Assembly (NCBI GenBank): GCA_031553195.1
Contig: JAVBLV010000107.1
Span: 1 to 39,898, forward strand
Origin: JAVBLV01 sp031553195
GTDB lineage: Bacteria; Bacteroidota; Bacteroidia; Bacteroidales; P3
Length of the DNA stretch: 39,898 nt
Direction: 5' to 3'
Shown here: in pieces, positions 1 to 9,283 of the stretch
How the letters are laid out: every line of letters begins with the position of its first letter
Numbering within the stretch: position 1 is the first letter of the stretch
Translations under genes and position numbers: made by a program
The notes under the pieces: model-generated
What the model saw: only the letters and a program-made list of their open reading frames with translations
Told to the model about the DNA's origin: nothing
The model's database searches: none

Positions 1-2597
1 ACATTCAATACCCCGCTACTCACATATCCGAAAAGTCCTCCTATATAACTTGAAGTTCCCGTAATAACCGCTTTATTCGTTAATGTTCCGGTCACAGAAA
101 CCGTTCCCGAAAGATTTCCTGCAATACCGCCGACATAACTCACTCCATTAAGCGCCGCATTGTTTTCATAACTTTGCGTAAACGTAACCATACCTCCGCT
201 AATGACACTCCCAAAAAGGCCGCCCATATAATTGCCGGTTGACGTAAGCAATCCCGTATTTAGAGGATTCATATTGAACGTTGCATTATATACGCTTCCG
301 GCTATACCACCCACATTATTACGTCCCGAAATAGCTCCGCTATTGGTTAATATTCCGGCAAGGTTACCTCCCGCATCTGTTCCCCCTACAATACCGCCTA
401 CATAGTCGTTGGTGGAAGCAACTGTACTAACAGATGCATTATTTACACAGTTCTGTATTAACCCATTTCTGCCATGACGACCTACGATACCCCCTGTATA
501 ATTTGCTCCTATTATGGTTACGCTATTGGTATAATTTTGAATAATAACGCCAGCATTGTTAGGGTAAAAATATCCGACAACACCCCCAAAACCATTGCGG
601 TTAGTCGCTCCGTTAGTTGAGATGGAAGCTGTATTGACTACCTTAAGCCAGGATGCGCTTACTACGCCACTTCCATCCATTATCAAATCCGTCTGACCTG
701 TAAGTATTAACCCTGCAATACCTCCTGTATTGGTATTTCCACTTATTGTGCCAGTATTGGTCCATGTTTTTCCAAGGGTAATTGTTCCGCCAGATAAGAA
801 ACCTACAACACCGCCGGCGCCGCCATAGGAAGTTGTACCATCTGATGTTAATGTAGAATAAACCCGCGCATTATTAGTTGCATCGCATGAAACAGTTCCA
901 CCGGAAATATATCCGAAGATACCGCCTATATTATAATTTCCGGTTACAGAAAAATCTGTTCCCGATTCGTTAAGCATCGTTCCGGAAATGGTTCCATTCG
1001 ATATAAATCCGACAATACCCCCCGCCCCGCTTCCCGAAGAGCCTCCTGTAATCACCGATCTGTTAATGAAAGAATTAACTGTAACAGACGACGTCCCGGA
1101 AATTCCTCCTATAACCCCTCCCACATAGTTTATACCATTAATAGCTCCTTCATTTATACAATTTCCCGAAACATTAATTGTTCCTCCGCTTACAATCCCA
1201 AAAATACCCCCTACGTAATTTGCAGCGCTTGTAATAACAGCTCTGTTAAGTAAACTACCCGCCATTATAGAAGCCGAGCCGGAAATGCTACCTGCAATCC
1301 CTCCAACATAACCTGTTGCTCCTGTGGCGTTAATTGCGGCATTGTTTACAAGATTATTGCCAAGTATTCCATTACTGCAAGCCCCTACAACACCACCTAC
1401 ATAACTGCCATTTACATTAATAGACAATGTATTAGTATAATTTTGCAACGTTACATTTGCTGCGTCCAACTGCCCGAATACATTTCCAAAGTAAGTTCCA
1501 TTATTTCCTATATTTTCTACCGAACCCGTAAATTTGAAATTAACGGTTCCTGCAACAGGGGTAGCCGAACCATCGAAAATTATGTTTGCACTCGTATTCA
1601 CAAGCCCAATAATTCCTCCCGTATGGCCTCTCCCCTGTATTGCCCCGCTATTGTTTAACCCACTGTTTGCTGAAATAGTAGCATTGGATAACATTCGCCC
1701 CACAATACCTCCCAAATGGGTTCCATTAGAATTTGTATTTGTCGATCTTGTAATATTTGCGCTATTGCTGAAACTTCCGGTAAGCGTACCTCCATTCATA
1801 AACCCGACAATACCTCCCGCCGTATTGGATCCAACGGCAATAACCCCCGTATTGGCGGCCGAAGAAATTGTACCCGCATTCATATATCCGACAATACCGC
1901 CGGCAGTATATGAAGTCGCTGTAATGGAAGCCGCATTGGCTACATTTGTCAAACTTCCTGTTGCAGATGTTATCATAATTCCTACAACTCCTCCAACTCC
2001 AAGCGTGCTGGTTTCCGAACTCGAACCTCTTCCGCTAACAATACCGCCCAGTATATTGATATTTGAAATGATACCGCCATTATTATACGCAACAAGTCCG
2101 CCAACAGCATCCTGACCTATAATTCCTTGTTTTGTTCCATCATTGGGATTTCCTAACGATAAACTAAGATTCTTAATCTGCGCGCCTGCCGATACATAAC
2201 CAAACAATCCTTGATAATTAATCGTTGATTTGTTAATCCAAAGCCCGCTAATAGTTTTGTTGCTCCCATCGAATGTACGTGTAAAGGCATTAGCGCTAAC
2301 TGAACCGATAGGCGTCCAACCCGTTGTCGTATTCCAACTCAATGCCGTTTCATAACCTACATAACCCCAGCCATGTGCAGCATCATATTCTGAATTGGTA
2401 TTATCAGAACCTATATTTTGCATTAACACAAAATCGGTATAAGTTCCGGCTTTTGCCAAAGACTCTACTTGTGATAGGTCATTCCAGTTCCAGATTTCAA
2501 AAGTTTGTCCAAAAACAGTGGAAGTCATGCTGAGTATAGTAAGTAAAATCCCATACCTTAACTTTATTCCATAAGCTATTTTATATAGTTTGTTCAT
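1..2597 (-). CDS. Large secreted GLUG-repeat surface protein, 3' end outside window
   Basis: The minus strand is open from an ATG at 2597 to the window edge, giving at least 865 residues. The start is supported by a GGGAGG Shine-Dalgarno-like stretch 9-10 bases upstream, which is unusual in this phylum. Residues 1-30 form a signal peptide ending near FGQ. A head with 'WNWNDL' and 'WTPIGSV...FDGSNKTISGL' follows, then about 20 copies of a glycine/asparagine-rich unit of 30-45 residues centred on GG(I/V/L)(V/A/F)G, often with TN or NN and IxG. This matches the GLUG-type beta-helical repeats of bacterial surface and IgA-protease-like proteins. Function (adhesion, surface display) is inferred from the family. 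The C-terminus, which would show a T9SS sorting domain or another anchor, is not in the window. The coding strand shows no stop or frameshift over the whole visible length. Confidence 0.88.
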   Translation of the reverse strand, partial: MNKLYKIAYGIKLRYGILLTILSMTSTVFGQTFEIWNWNDLSQVESLAKAGTYTDFVLMQNIGSDNTNSEYDAAHGWGYVGYETALSWNTTTGWTPIGSVSANAFTRTFDGSNKTISGLWINKSTINYQGLFGYVSAGAQIKNLSLSLGNPNDGTKQGIIGQDAVGGLVAYNNGGIISNINILGGIVSGRGSSSETSTLGVGGVVGIMITSATGSLTNVANAASITATSYTAGGIVGYMNAGTISSAANTGVIAVGSNTAGGIVGFMNGGTLTGSFSNSANITRSTNTNSNGTHLGGIVGRMLSNATISANSGLNNSGAIQGRGHTGGIIGLVNTSANIIFDGSATPVAGTVNFKFTGSVENIGNNGTYFGNVFGQLDAANVTLQNYTNTLSINVNGSYVGGVVGACSNGILGNNLVNNAAINATGATGYVGGIAGSISGSASIMAGSLLNRAVITSAANYVGGIFGIVSGGTINVSGNCINEGAINGINYVGGVIGGISGTSSVTVNSFINRSVITGGSSGSGAGGIVGFISNGTISGTMLNESGTDFSVTGNYNIGGIFGYISGGTVSCDATNNARVYSTLTSDGTTSYGGAGGVVGFLSGGTITLGKTWTNTGTISGNTNTGGIAGLILTGQTDLIMDGSGVVSASWLKVVNTASISTNGATNRNGFGGVVGYFYPNNAGVIIQNYTNSVTIIGANYTGGIVGRHGRNGLIQNCVNNASVSTVASTNDYVGGIVGGTDAGGNLAGILTNSGAISGRNNVGGIAGSVYNATFNMNPLNTGLLTSTGNYMGGLFGSVISGGMVTFTQSYENNAALNGVSYVGGIAGNLSGTVSVTGTLTNKAVITGTSSYIGGLFGYVSSGVLN

Positions 2598-2756
2598 AAG
2601 ACGAATCCTCCCTTTTTTTAATGTTTTTCTCCAACTTGTAAACACTACCAAATGTGTTCATATTTAGAGACTTAACATTAGATCAAAATATGTTATTATT
2701 TATTGTGTAACTAATTATTTTTCAAAATTTTACGGATCTTTGAAATCTATAAAATC

Positions 2757-2918
2757 TCAGTAACTGTTTAAATTTTTATGGAAAAGATTTTGAGAGGTAA
2801 AAGCAGCGAGTTTGCAGACGGGGTTTTTCAAGAATCGTAGCGTTATTTAAAACTCCGACAAAAAAGAGCATTCTTAGATTCAAAATACTTCTTGGAAAAT
2901 TTTTTAGAAAACCTCTAA
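2757..2918 (-). repeat. Miniature element, diverged copy 1
   Basis: Read on the minus strand this stretch is a diverged copy of 4808-4974. Both contain a start like AGAGGTT(T/G)TCTAAAA, then GAAGTATTTTGA, then TTTTTTGTCGGA, then ATTCTTGAAAAA and finally CTCTCAAAATCTTTTCC. Its outer ends have decayed more than those of the other copy. A 12-base direct repeat AACTGTTTAAAT lies at 2762 and again at 2921, overlapping or flanking the element. No coding function is seen. Confidence 0.7.
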
Positions 2919-2932
2919 AAAACTGTTTAAAT

Positions 2933-3170
2933 GGATCAATACAAAATTCCAGTGGCGAAAAAGTATCAATATAAACATATCTATATCCCAAATGAAAAAT
3001 CTTCATTCCGGCTAAACAAAATAACTTGCCTGTTGAATCTATAATTATAATCCGTAAATGATTTGATTTCATTATCAGCCTATTTTCAATAGAGGACTTC
3101 GAACAGAATTTTGTTTTAACATCTACGCTTCTAATATTTCTTAACGCTACCTGTCGTAGGCCATTATTAG
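2933..3170. repeat. Dispersed repeat fragment shared with the right end of the window
   Basis: It starts with GGATCAATACAAAATTCC, closely matching 39328 (GGATCAATGTAAAATTCC) in direct orientation. Its interior (CGGCTAAACAAAATAACTTG near 3007, TTCGAACAGAATTTTG near 3099, CTGTCGTAGGCC near 3150) matches the reverse complement of 39410-39570. So the two copies have the same left end but an inverted interior. A similar 27-base end lies inverted at 3364-3390, inside the neighbouring transposase remnant. Probably debris of an insertion sequence; no intact gene. Confidence 0.6.
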
Positions 3171-3341
3171 CTTTGCTTTATTCAGACTGCGTCAGCCCGT
3201 CAAACGCCATGCGAAGCATACCTTTGCGAGGATTTTTCGTTCAAGCGTAGCCGATAGGGGGAGCGCGTTTAAATCCTCAACCCGTTTTTGATTTTTTTTG
3301 AGGTTCCAAAAAGAATAGAAAGAAAATATCTTCGCTTATTT

Positions 3342-3694
3342 TTACACGGATCCATTATTTTGGTTCTCCACCGGAATTCTCCGCTGATCCTCCAAAAGTC
3401 CCATGCTCGGACTTTCCTTACGCCCAACCTGTTTACGACATTCAGAACGCAAACAATCATGAATTTCTTCTATTAACCCTTCTCCCTCCCAGCCAACGAC
3501 GAAAATAATAATTTACTAACTTCCAGTTTGGATAGTCCAATGGCAGTAATCGCCATTGTATTCCTGATTTTTACAATATAAAACAATGCATTTATTCTTT
3601 CTCGTAAAGAATATTTGCGTCTTCTTTTTACAAAGAATTTCTCTATCTTTGACAATTGGCTGTCTGTCAAGTCGCTTGGGTACTTCTTCTTTTA
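3342..3694 (-). pseudogene. IS5-like transposase, N-terminal half, frameshifted
   Basis: Three minus-strand pieces in different frames join into the N-terminus of an IS5-like (DUF4096) transposase. They are KYPSDLTDSQLSKIEKFF and RRRKYSLRERINALFYIVK, then SGIQWRLLPLDYPNWKLV and NYYFRRW, then LIEEIHDCLRSECRKQVGRK with ESPSMGLLEDQ. Frames change at about 3575 and again near 3490. Homology stops at a TAA read at 3344-3342, around the first catalytic aspartate region, so the DDE core is absent. It cannot make an active enzyme. A C-terminal fragment of the same type of transposase lies at 16612-16929 on the other strand. Confidence 0.82.
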
Positions 3695-4181
3695 TTTGAT
3701 TATTTAGTTGATAATCACAATGATAATGATTTATCCAATAATACAACCTGATTTATCGACAGTCATTATTTTATCTGTTTATCTTTTAAATTTAGACAAC
3801 TTTTTAGATTAAATAATTTATCTGTTACCTATTTCCAAAAGATTAAGTTCTTACTTACCAAAAGCCGTGCCATATGTATTATTAGTCTTTCGATAAAACT
3901 TTTTAAATTTCATTTCTGAGTATCTTACAATAGAAAGAGCTGGTTATATTATATTTATCGAAATCTAAAACCTAATTATTTTTTTTCGATAAATATAATT
4001 GGTTTTTAATTCGCAATTTTGCAATGTATATTTTACACATATTACACAACACATGTGTATTCATTATACATTATGATAGCGCTTCCTTCGACTTGATCTA
4101 AAATCCAAAAATCTTCTTTTTGATGAGACAAGTTTTGACATATCATTTTCCGATCAACCATAAAAGTTCGTTTTATTGATT
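3695..4181. other. AT-rich stretch without a gene
   Basis: No plausible coding region is seen on either strand. The only clear structure is the perfect inverted repeat at 3948-3999, listed separately. Confidence 0.6.
3948..3999. repeat. 16-bp perfect inverted repeat
   Basis: ATTATATTTATCGAAA at 3948-3963 is repeated exactly inverted as TTTCGATAAATATAAT at 3984-3999, separated by 20 bases. A run of Ts lies inside the spacer and not after the stem, so it is not a standard terminator. It could be an operator-like site or the remains of element ends. A partial third copy (TTTCGATAAA) occurs near 3889. Confidence 0.7.
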
Positions 4182-4368
4182 GTAAAAAAAGACGAAAAAG
4201 CGGTAGAGGCTTTTAAAAAACTTCGGACAGTTCCGCAAAGAAATCATCGAAACCCAAGCCGGAGGATATGAACAAGTAAACCTTTGGGTTGAAGACGAAA
4301 GTCGATTTGGGTTATTTACTAAGGAAGGACGGATGTTGACAGCCAAAGGAGTTACGCTTTTTGAATGA
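4182..4368 (+). pseudogene. IS630-family transposase fragment, frameshifted
   Basis: Two plus-strand pieces read VKKDEKAVEAFKK and then FGQFRKEIIETQAGGYEQV followed by NLWVEDESRFGLF and GRMLTAKGV, ending at TGA 4366-4368. The WVEDESRFGL motif with downstream LTAKGV is the start of the DDE endonuclease domain of IS630-family transposases, with the first catalytic aspartate in VEDES. A one-base shift occurs in the A-run near 4216. Everything before and after is missing, so this is a short relic. Confidence 0.85.
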
Positions 4369-4806
4369 AACATATTGTAAAGATACGGGAAATACCTAAA
4401 ATATAAAAATAAACTATTAATAATCAATAATATAAATAACAAATTCGCCTTGCAAAGGTCTCAAAATATGATTATTTAAAACCTGAAAAAGAGAAATTTG
4501 AAATTCGGAGAAGCGAATTACGTGTAAAAACTGCATAGAATTACACAAGTATGTGGATTTTGTGTATAATGCAACATCTCGTAAAAAATTTCACATGCTG
4601 AAAAAGAGTAAGTGATTAATTTTGGCATGTCATTTGTTAAAAATACCTTTGGTTTAAAAAGGGATATATAAAACAGAAATAACCATTTCGAATAACCGTA
4701 AAAGAAAAATATGATTTCAAAAGATTTGCCACTGTTATAAATTTTGAATGCAAAAATCGTTTTAAATTGTTCAATGCTTATTATCTACCGACTTCGTATC
4801 GAACTA
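4369..4806. other. Non-coding stretch between transposon relics
   Basis: I see no gene, RNA or clear repeat here. It lies between the IS630 fragment and the miniature element. Confidence 0.5.
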
Positions 4807-4807
4807 C

Positions 4808-4974
4808 TTAGAGGTTGTCTAAAAATTTTTCTATGAAGTATTTTGAGTCTAAAAATGCAATTTTTTGTCGGAATTTTTACCAAATAGCGCCACTATTCTT
4901 GAAAAATCCGGCCTGCAAACTTGCTATTTTTATCTCTCAAAATCTTTTCCATAAAAATTTAGACAACCTCTTAG
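4808..4974. mobile_element. MITE-like element with AGAGGTTGTCTAAA terminal inverted repeats
   Basis: The left end reads TTAGAGGTTGTCTAAAAA. The right end, read on the other strand, reads TAAGAGGTTGTCTAAATTTT, so the two ends form terminal inverted repeats with an exact 14-base core. The element is about 167 bases, has no credible gene, and a diverged inverted copy lies at 2757-2918. GAGGTTGTCT-type ends are common among IS5-related elements, and IS5-like transposase debris is present nearby, so trans-mobilisation by such an enzyme is a reasonable inference. Confidence 0.78.
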
Positions 4975-5387
4975 TGATTGTTTTAATAATTGCCGGAACT
5001 ATATGCATTGATTAGCAATTATTTTATTTCGCAATCAATAACAAAATAATAAGCTCCACAAGCCATTCGGCTAATGCAAAAATAAGCGGTTCAAGCAAGT
5101 ATAGCATGCCATCTTAACAAGAAAAGGAAACAAAGATCAAATAAAGATATTTTTCAATGTTATTGAATGACTTATGTTTAAGCAAGATATATTTCCTAAT
5201 GATTTTTTCAGATGTTAGGTAGAAGTCATTTAAATTCCAGGTTTAGGAAAAAGGCCTAAAAAATATTGGATGTTCTGCAAAGGACTAAAATAAAAATGGG
5301 TAATGAAAAGCCGTTCTTAAGTTTGGAATATTTTAAATTCAATATATTCGTTCAAATAGTCAGATACTAACTTAAAATCAAATATTT
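4975..5387. other. Intergenic stretch before hemH
   Basis: No gene or strong repeat seen. No clear TAnnTTTG box could be assigned to hemH. Confidence 0.5.
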
Positions 5388-6416
5388 ATGCATAAAACTG
5401 CTGTCTTACTACTTAATATTGGATCCCCTGCAACCCCTTCTATAGATGACGTTTGCCAATATTTAAATCAATATTTGATAGATAAGTATCGATCACACTA
5501 CTATCTACCGCTTTTCATTCAGAAATTATTGGTATCTTGGATTCTTGCACCGCTCAGGGCTCCTCATTCTGCGGCATTATATCGTCAATTAATATCTCAG
5601 AATGGATTGCCTTTGTATTATTATACAAAACGATTATGCGACGAATTGCAAGAGATGACCGATTCGCAAACCGATATTTTTATAGCCATGAATTATGGGA
5701 TTCCATCTATTAAAGAGGTTTTGCAAGATATCTGGATGTCGGAGAAGTATAATTGTTTAATATTCGTTCCCCTTTTTCCTCAATTTTCTATTCCAACCAC
5801 TCAAAGTATTATTAACAATATAAATAAACAAATAAAAAATTTCCCCGCTTCAACAAAAGTCAAATTTATCAAATCTTTTTACAGGCATCCTCTTTTTATC
5901 GATACCTGGACTAAATACATACAGACATACAATCCTTACGAATTTAATCATATAATATTCTCCTTCCATGGCCTTCCTATAGGCCATCTTCCTAAGAACT
6001 GTAGGAAACAAGGAGATGAGAAGAGTTGCGCATGCCTGAAATTTGCCAAAAAGGATCAAAATCTTTGTTACCGGGGAAGTTGTTTCGAGATGACGGAAAT
6101 TCTTGCAGAACGTTTACGTTTAAAGAAGGAGTATTATTCTGTCGCTTTTCAATCGAATTTTGGAAAGAAATGGACGCAACCCCCCATCAAGCCGTTACTA
6201 ATAGAACTTGCAGAGAGAGGGATTGAGAGTATATTGGTTGTGCCGCTTTCATTCGTGTCGGACTGTGTGGAAACAACCATTGAGATAGGACAGGAATATA
6301 GATCTCTTTTTCTTGCATCGGGAGGAAAACGTTTTGAATGGACAACGGGGCTTAACGATTGTCCAAAATGGTTGAGTACGTTAAGAAATATTATTCGGGA
6401 GGTAGAAGGCGTGTAA
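5388..6416 (+). CDS. hemH: Ferrochelatase
   Basis: This is the last enzyme of protohaem synthesis, inserting Fe2+ into protoporphyrin IX. At 342 residues it has normal length. It opens with AVLLLNIGSP (typical first strand), carries the catalytic histidine in SFHGLP (His194) and the acidic metal-site motif in FVSDCVETTIEI (Glu295). Cysteines at 205, 214, 216, 227 and 232, with CYRGSCFEM, match the CYRxxC arrangement of bacterial ferrochelatases. Several bacterial members carry a [2Fe-2S] cluster, but whether this one does cannot be told. No other haem gene is in the window, so the organism may use imported porphyrin or encode the pathway elsewhere. It stands alone, with about 340 bases before sodB. 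Confidence 0.93.
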   Translation: MHKTAVLLLNIGSPATPSIDDVCQYLNQYLIDKYRSHYYLPLFIQKLLVSWILAPLRAPHSAALYRQLISQNGLPLYYYTKRLCDELQEMTDSQTDIFIAMNYGIPSIKEVLQDIWMSEKYNCLIFVPLFPQFSIPTTQSIINNINKQIKNFPASTKVKFIKSFYRHPLFIDTWTKYIQTYNPYEFNHIIFSFHGLPIGHLPKNCRKQGDEKSCACLKFAKKDQNLCYRGSCFEMTEILAERLRLKKEYYSVAFQSNFGKKWTQPPIKPLLIELAERGIESILVVPLSFVSDCVETTIEIGQEYRSLFLASGGKRFEWTTGLNDCPKWLSTLRNIIREVEGV

Positions 6417-6755
6417 ATTTTGCTAAGTATGCGGCGAAATTTAGTTTGCAATATAAAAGCATTTCAAATATTTGATTTTTAATTACTTCAAACCGTTTTG
6501 TATTTCAGAATAGTATAAACTAATTTCCGCTGAGTACTTATAAATATGAACGGTATAGTATCTTTGTGTTTCAAAGCAATAATTTCCTCCCAACCCATTA
6601 TCTACGTAATAATTTAAAAATCAATCGATAATAAATGGAGTGGCGTACATCGGAAAGAGAAATAACATTTTTATTAAACTTTCGGATGGGAAAAATTGTT
6701 TTATAAAAACACGATTTTGAATATAAATACATTGTCTAACTAAAAACATAAAATT
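6417..6755. other. Intergenic region hemH-sodB
   Basis: Apart from the promoter box at 6559-6566 nothing else is recognised; no terminator hairpin is obvious behind hemH. Confidence 0.5.
6559..6566 (+). promoter_or_regulatory. -7 box TATCTTTG, probable sodB promoter
   Basis: A match to the Bacteroidota TAnnTTTG -7 element. It would give a leader of about 180 bases before sodB. No good TTTG -33 box is visible at the usual spacing. Confidence 0.5.
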
Positions 6756-7334
6756 ATGACATTTGAATTGCCTAAATTACCGTACGCTTTGGACGCTTTG
6801 GCGCCCCATATTTCTAAACAAACGTTGGAATTCCATTATGGAAAACACCATCAAACTTATGTTGATAACTTAAATAAACTTTTGCCTGGAACAGAGTTTG
6901 AAAAATCTACGTTGGAAGAAATTATAATGAAAGCCTCAGGCGGAATTTTTAATAATGCCGCACAAATATGGAATCATACTTTTTATTGGAATTGTTTGTC
7001 TCCCCAAGGGGGCGGAGTTCCTACGGGAAAAATTGCCGATGCCCTAAATAAAAGTTTTAATTCTTTTGAAGAATTCAAAGAGAAATTCACAAATGCATCT
7101 GTTTCATTATTTGGATCAGGATGGGCATGGCTTGTGCAAAATGCTGATAATAAATTGGAAATCGTACAGGAAAGCAATGCTGGAAATCCTATGAAAAATG
7201 GGAAAACGCCTTTGCTTACTTGTGATGTTTGGGAACATGCTTATTATCTTGACAGGCAAAATAGACGAGCCGAATACATAACCTCTTTTTGGAATTTAGT
7301 TGATTGGAAATCTGTTGAAAGCAGATTAAAATAA
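6756..7334 (+). CDS. sodB: Superoxide dismutase, Fe/Mn family
   Basis: Converts superoxide to oxygen and hydrogen peroxide in the cytoplasm. The 192-residue protein has all four metal ligands: His27 (LEFHYGKHH), His74 (NHTFYW), Asp157 and His161 (DVWEHAYY). Gly/Ala-rich FNNAAQIWNH fits the iron or cambialistic Bacteroidales type. The tail reads YYLDRQNRRAEYI, where most relatives have a tyrosine after YYLD (YYLDYxN), so residue 167 deserves a check. The gene ends shortly before a hairpin shared with the convergent tig gene. Confidence 0.95.
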   Translation: MTFELPKLPYALDALAPHISKQTLEFHYGKHHQTYVDNLNKLLPGTEFEKSTLEEIIMKASGGIFNNAAQIWNHTFYWNCLSPQGGGVPTGKIADALNKSFNSFEEFKEKFTNASVSLFGSGWAWLVQNADNKLEIVQESNAGNPMKNGKTPLLTCDVWEHAYYLDRQNRRAEYITSFWNLVDWKSVESRLK

Positions 7335-7420
7335 AACAAATGTTCCAGCGAATTTTTAATTTGGCACAATCTTTGGGTATGCGAACGGAAACCAAGATTC
7401 GTCGTTAGAGATAACATAAT

Positions 7421-7462
7421 AAAAAGCCCTCCTGAGATTTACTTTTCTTACGAGGGCTTTTT
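7421..7462. terminator. Bidirectional terminator between sodB and tig
   Basis: AAAAAGCCCTC (7421-7431) pairs with GAGGGCTTTTT (7452-7462) around a 20-base loop. The A and T tails make it work in both directions, which suits the convergent genes sodB and tig. Confidence 0.9.
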
Positions 7463-7479
7463 AATTGATTATTAAATTT

Positions 7480-8844
7480 CTATTTTAATTCTTTCAGGAA
7501 ATCATCAAAAGAACCTTTCTTATTTTTTGATTTCACTTGGGCTTTGAACAAATCGGTGAATTTATTATCCAAAACGGCATGTACAACCTGTTCCCGTCTT
7601 TCTTGCGTGTCCAGTACGGATTTGGCAATGTCGTTCATTCTGTTACTCATTTCTTTGTTTTCTTCGTTTTCATTTATTCCCGGGAAATAGCCTCTTAAAT
7701 ATCTCTCTTTCACAAAATCCAGAAGCTCTTGCTCTTCTATTTTTATATCAAAATCCTTTGTAAGTTTGTTTTCAATTAATTCCCATTTAAAAGAAGATTT
7801 GTAAGTTTCCCATCCTTCTTCTATTTGTTCGGGCGTATGTTTTTCGCTTGTATGCGCAACCCAACGTTTAAGGAAATCTTCCGGAAGTTCGATTTCTGTT
7901 TTGTCGATCAATTCTTTTACCACATCATTGAAAAATTTTTTGTCAGATTCCTTTTCGTAAGTTTTTGAGAATTCGTGCGTTAATTCTTCCCTGAATGCTT
8001 TTTCGGTAGTGATCTCTTTATTTGGGAAAGCCTTTTTGTACAGTTCTTCGTTCAATTCATGAGGGACTAATTTCGAAACCTCTTCTATCGTAAAACGCAT
8101 CATCCCATTAAATGCTTCCGCCTCCTTTTTCTGGATTTTAAGCATTGCCGAAATATCGGCCGCATTACTAAACGCTTTTTTATATTCGAAATCCACAAAA
8201 TCATTTACGCTCTTCCCTAAAAACATTTGTTGAATTTCTTCCGATTCTATTTTGTTAACATCCAAATATGTCGCCGACTCGATTCCTTCTTTTTTAGGTT
8301 CCTTGCTTTCGTCCAGTTCCTGAAATTCGCCATACAGCAAAACGCTTGGATTTTTCTCGGTATAAGTGTCGAAGGTTTCGACTTTCCCATATTGCTGAGC
8401 CACGTTTTTTACATACTCGTCAATAGTCGCTTCGTCAGGCTCAATTGTAAAATAAGACGCTTTTATATCCGGAAAATTAATAGCAAATTCCGGAGACATT
8501 GCTATGTCAAAATAAAAAGTAAAATCTTTTTGGGTATCCCAATCGATTTCTTCCGTTAATTGGGTATCGGGAATAGGCCTCCCCAACAAATCCAACTTAT
8601 TCTCGGTAAGATAATCGGCAATGGATTTCGATAATACATCTTGTACTTCGTCTATCAGAACGGCTTTTCCATACATTCTACTGATCAACTGAATAGAAGC
8701 GGTTCCTTTTCGGAAACCCGGTATTACTGCTTGCTTTTGGTAATCTTTTAACGCCTTCTTTACTTTCTCGCTATAGTCACTTTCACTAATCTCAACTTTA
8801 ATCCGCGCAGTTAAATTTCCGGTATTTTCTCTTGTAATATTCAT
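7480..8844 (-). CDS. tig: Trigger factor, ribosome-bound chaperone
   Basis: Binds the ribosome exit tunnel and shields nascent chains. The 454-residue protein begins MNITRENTGNLTARIKVEI and carries the ribosome-binding signature PGFRKGTAS near residue 45. The central region is poorly conserved with FKBP-type PPIase domains, as in other Bacteroidota trigger factors. The C-terminal two-thirds is charged and helical, as expected for the chaperone arms. It has its own promoter and shares a terminator with sodB. Confidence 0.93.
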   Translation of the reverse strand: MNITRENTGNLTARIKVEISESDYSEKVKKALKDYQKQAVIPGFRKGTASIQLISRMYGKAVLIDEVQDVLSKSIADYLTENKLDLLGRPIPDTQLTEEIDWDTQKDFTFYFDIAMSPEFAINFPDIKASYFTIEPDEATIDEYVKNVAQQYGKVETFDTYTEKNPSVLLYGEFQELDESKEPKKEGIESATYLDVNKIESEEIQQMFLGKSVNDFVDFEYKKAFSNAADISAMLKIQKKEAEAFNGMMRFTIEEVSKLVPHELNEELYKKAFPNKEITTEKAFREELTHEFSKTYEKESDKKFFNDVVKELIDKTEIELPEDFLKRWVAHTSEKHTPEQIEEGWETYKSSFKWELIENKLTKDFDIKIEEQELLDFVKERYLRGYFPGINENEENKEMSNRMNDIAKSVLDTQERREQVVHAVLDNKFTDLFKAQVKSKNKKGSFDDFLKELK

Positions 8845-8896
8845 CTTTATCTTTTTGATTTTGAAAACAGATATCTAATGTTATTGGTTGAACCTG

Positions 8897-8904
8897 CAAA
8901 GGTA
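8897..8904 (-). promoter_or_regulatory. -7 box TACCTTTG for tig
   Basis: CAAAGGTA on the plus strand is TACCTTTG on the minus strand, about 53 bases before the tig start. Confidence 0.65.
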
Positions 8905-8962
8905 CGCATTTTTATTCATCATTGAAGACTGTTAAATCGAGAAAATCGATATTTTAAGTCTC

Positions 8963-8993
8963 GTCAGGGTGTGACTTAGAGTCACACCCTGAC
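8963..8993. repeat. Long palindrome, copy 1 (GTCAGGGTGTGACT)
   Basis: GTCAGGGTGTGACT and its exact inverse AGTCACACCCTGAC surround TAG, giving a 14-bp stem. No T-run follows and no gene ends here (tig and the 9284 gene diverge), so it is not a terminator. A close relative is at 11088-11122. Confidence 0.85.
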
Positions 8994-9130
8994 TTATAAT
9001 CATACCCTAAGGTAAGATTTTTTTTCAAATACGTATCTGTTTACTCAATATTGAAGATCAAAAATTTAAATTATCATACTAAAATATTAAACCTTCATTT
9101 TCAGGGGGTGGAAAATATATTGCAATCTAT

Positions 9131-9161
9131 TTGTTTTTTTCTTTAATAATCGCTATATTCG
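9131..9161 (+). promoter_or_regulatory. Promoter TTG-N20-TATATTCG
   Basis: TTG at 9131-9133 and TATATTCG at 9154-9161 fit the Bacteroidota -33/-7 pair with one mismatch in the -7 box. The gene at 9284 follows. Confidence 0.5.
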
Positions 9162-9283
9162 CTTCGCCTATCACAAAAGTATTACTCATTCAAAGCTATA
9201 CTGATGGCGGACATTCCGCTTTAGTTGACCGGAAGAAGCGTATTAAAAGAGAGACCAACAAAAACATTTAAAAATAATATTTT

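Larger units (their letters stand above)
8845..9283. other. Divergent intergenic region tig / 9284 gene
   Basis: Contains a minus-strand promoter box for tig (8897-8904), a plus-strand promoter for the gene at 9284 (9131-9161), and a long palindrome between them (8963-8993). Confidence 0.7.

Noticed and set aside
1443..2115. Overlapping plus-strand open frames of up to 193 codons
   Set aside because: They are antisense to the GLUG-repeat gene. Their Pro/Ile/Thr-rich repeats are just the reverse reading of Gly/Asn-rich codons, and no start signals exist.
2776..3072. A 98-codon minus-strand frame
   Set aside because: It covers the diverged miniature element and the repeat next to it; the sequence is explained by those repeats.
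4173..4442. A minus-strand frame of 89 codons
   Set aside because: It is antisense to the IS630 transposase relic, which has a clear family motif on the plus strand.
8963..8993. Terminator behind tig or before the 9284 gene
   Set aside because: Both genes point away from the palindrome and there is no T-run.
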